64,000 nt of DNA, from the NCBI GenBank assembly GCA_024138025.1, contig JAMXBD010000368.1, positions 1 through 64,000 on the forward strand. Reading direction: 5' to 3'. Positions 63,943 to 64,000 of the stretch are shown in pieces. Origin of the DNA: Combretum micranthum (Eukaryota > Streptophyta > Magnoliopsida > Myrtales > Combretaceae). The notes below the pieces were generated by a model that saw nothing but the letters and a program-made list of their open reading frames with translations, was not told where the DNA came from and ran no database searches. A program made the position numbers and the translations under genes. How positions within the stretch are numbered: position 1 is the first letter of the stretch; each line of letters opens with the position of its first letter.

Positions 63943-64000
63943 AAGCTGTAGATGAAATTTGTGATGTAGACTATGTGCAATTTGATCTTGCCACCATCCA
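63943..64000 (+). CDS. CRK-B first kinase exon, cut by window end
   Basis: After acceptor GGTTAG the frame from exon 2 continues as [20 protein letters not shown], the conserved juxtamembrane region just before the glycine loop. The sequence ends here. Confidence 0.85.

Larger units (their letters stand above)
51823..64000. repeat. Segmental duplication, copy B
   Basis: Collinear with 1107-12098 as described there. Same order and orientation (direct repeats), about 50.7 kb apart at the left edge. B lacks about 750 bp of the flank (junction near 52848), the MITE and the intron copia fragment, and has an extra solo LTR (57157-59149) and extra intron 1 sequence (about 62520-63100 and 63295-63530). 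Confidence 0.9.
60453..64000 (+). pseudogene. Cysteine-rich receptor-like kinase (CRK-B), partial, frameshifted
   Basis: Paralogue of CRK-A, cut by the window end. Exons seen: 60453-61274 (signal peptide and two DUF26), 63651-63776 (transmembrane, 126 nt, correct phase) and the first 58 bp of the kinase exon from 63943. An in-frame ATG also occurs at 60414, but the one at 60453 is the start shared with CRK-A. A 1-nt deletion at about 60711 (GATTCCG against GATATACAAG in A) shifts the frame inside the C-x8-C-x2-C motif of the first DUF26 and gives a stop at 60759-60761. Beyond it the original frame stays open from about 60715 to the end of exon 1. It cannot make a full receptor unless the base is a sequencing error; the lesion is not in a homopolymer. 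Confidence 0.85.

Overview
The window looks like nuclear DNA of a flowering plant, most likely a eudicot. It is AT-rich, has introns with GT/AG borders, and carries cysteine-rich receptor-like kinase (CRK, DUF26) genes, helper-NLR and PPR gene fragments, and dense nested Ty1/copia, Ty3/gypsy and Mutator-type elements. I cannot name the species. About 90% is transposon-derived or featureless intergenic DNA. I saw no rRNA gene, tRNA gene, CRISPR array or bacterial-style operon.

The backbone is a direct segmental duplication about 51 kb apart. Copy A (about 1107-12098, continuing into the gene to 14052) and copy B (51823 to the window end) each carry the same order: the edge of a copia LTR, a flank, a 3-kb solo LTR with target-site duplication (TSD) ATCTA, a Mutator-like element with 9-bp TSDs, then a CRK gene. 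CRK-A (8786-14052) has all seven exons, but its transmembrane exon is 2 nt out of phase. CRK-B (60453 to beyond 64000) has a good transmembrane exon but a 1-nt deletion in its first DUF26 domain. The two paralogues therefore carry different, independent lesions. A Mutator MITE sits only in copy A and a 2-kb solo LTR only in copy B; both postdate the duplication and leave recognisable empty sites in the other copy.

Between the copies lie: a truncated plus-strand gypsy element (19280 to about 28656) whose 3' LTR is split by a minus-strand LTR of a related family (23661-26286); a low-content region (28657-33360); a 2.8-kb non-autonomous retrotransposon with perfect TSDs (33366-36166) that keeps LTRs, primer-binding site, a gag remnant and the 3' end of pol but has pentatricopeptide (PPR) and ADR1/NRG1-type helper-NLR fragments in place of the rest; and a minus-strand copia element whose parts, from 36417 to 51866, fit together as one element broken by a 6.9-kb insertion and by a 2.9-kb solo LTR (46593-49481, TSD GCTTT).

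The most unusual signal is inside the long gypsy-type LTRs. Several share one architecture: a splice-donor-like site near the 5' part, then a GC-rich cluster of short imperfect palindromic words that differ from family to family, then a short middle exon, and finally a terminal exon that always enters in the same phase and, in the better copies, encodes an acidic C-terminal peptide resembling DEFY-x3-GYG-[ST]-DFE-x-FLD. Synonymous third-position change between copies suggests selection on the protein. I do not recognise this as a described LTR gene.
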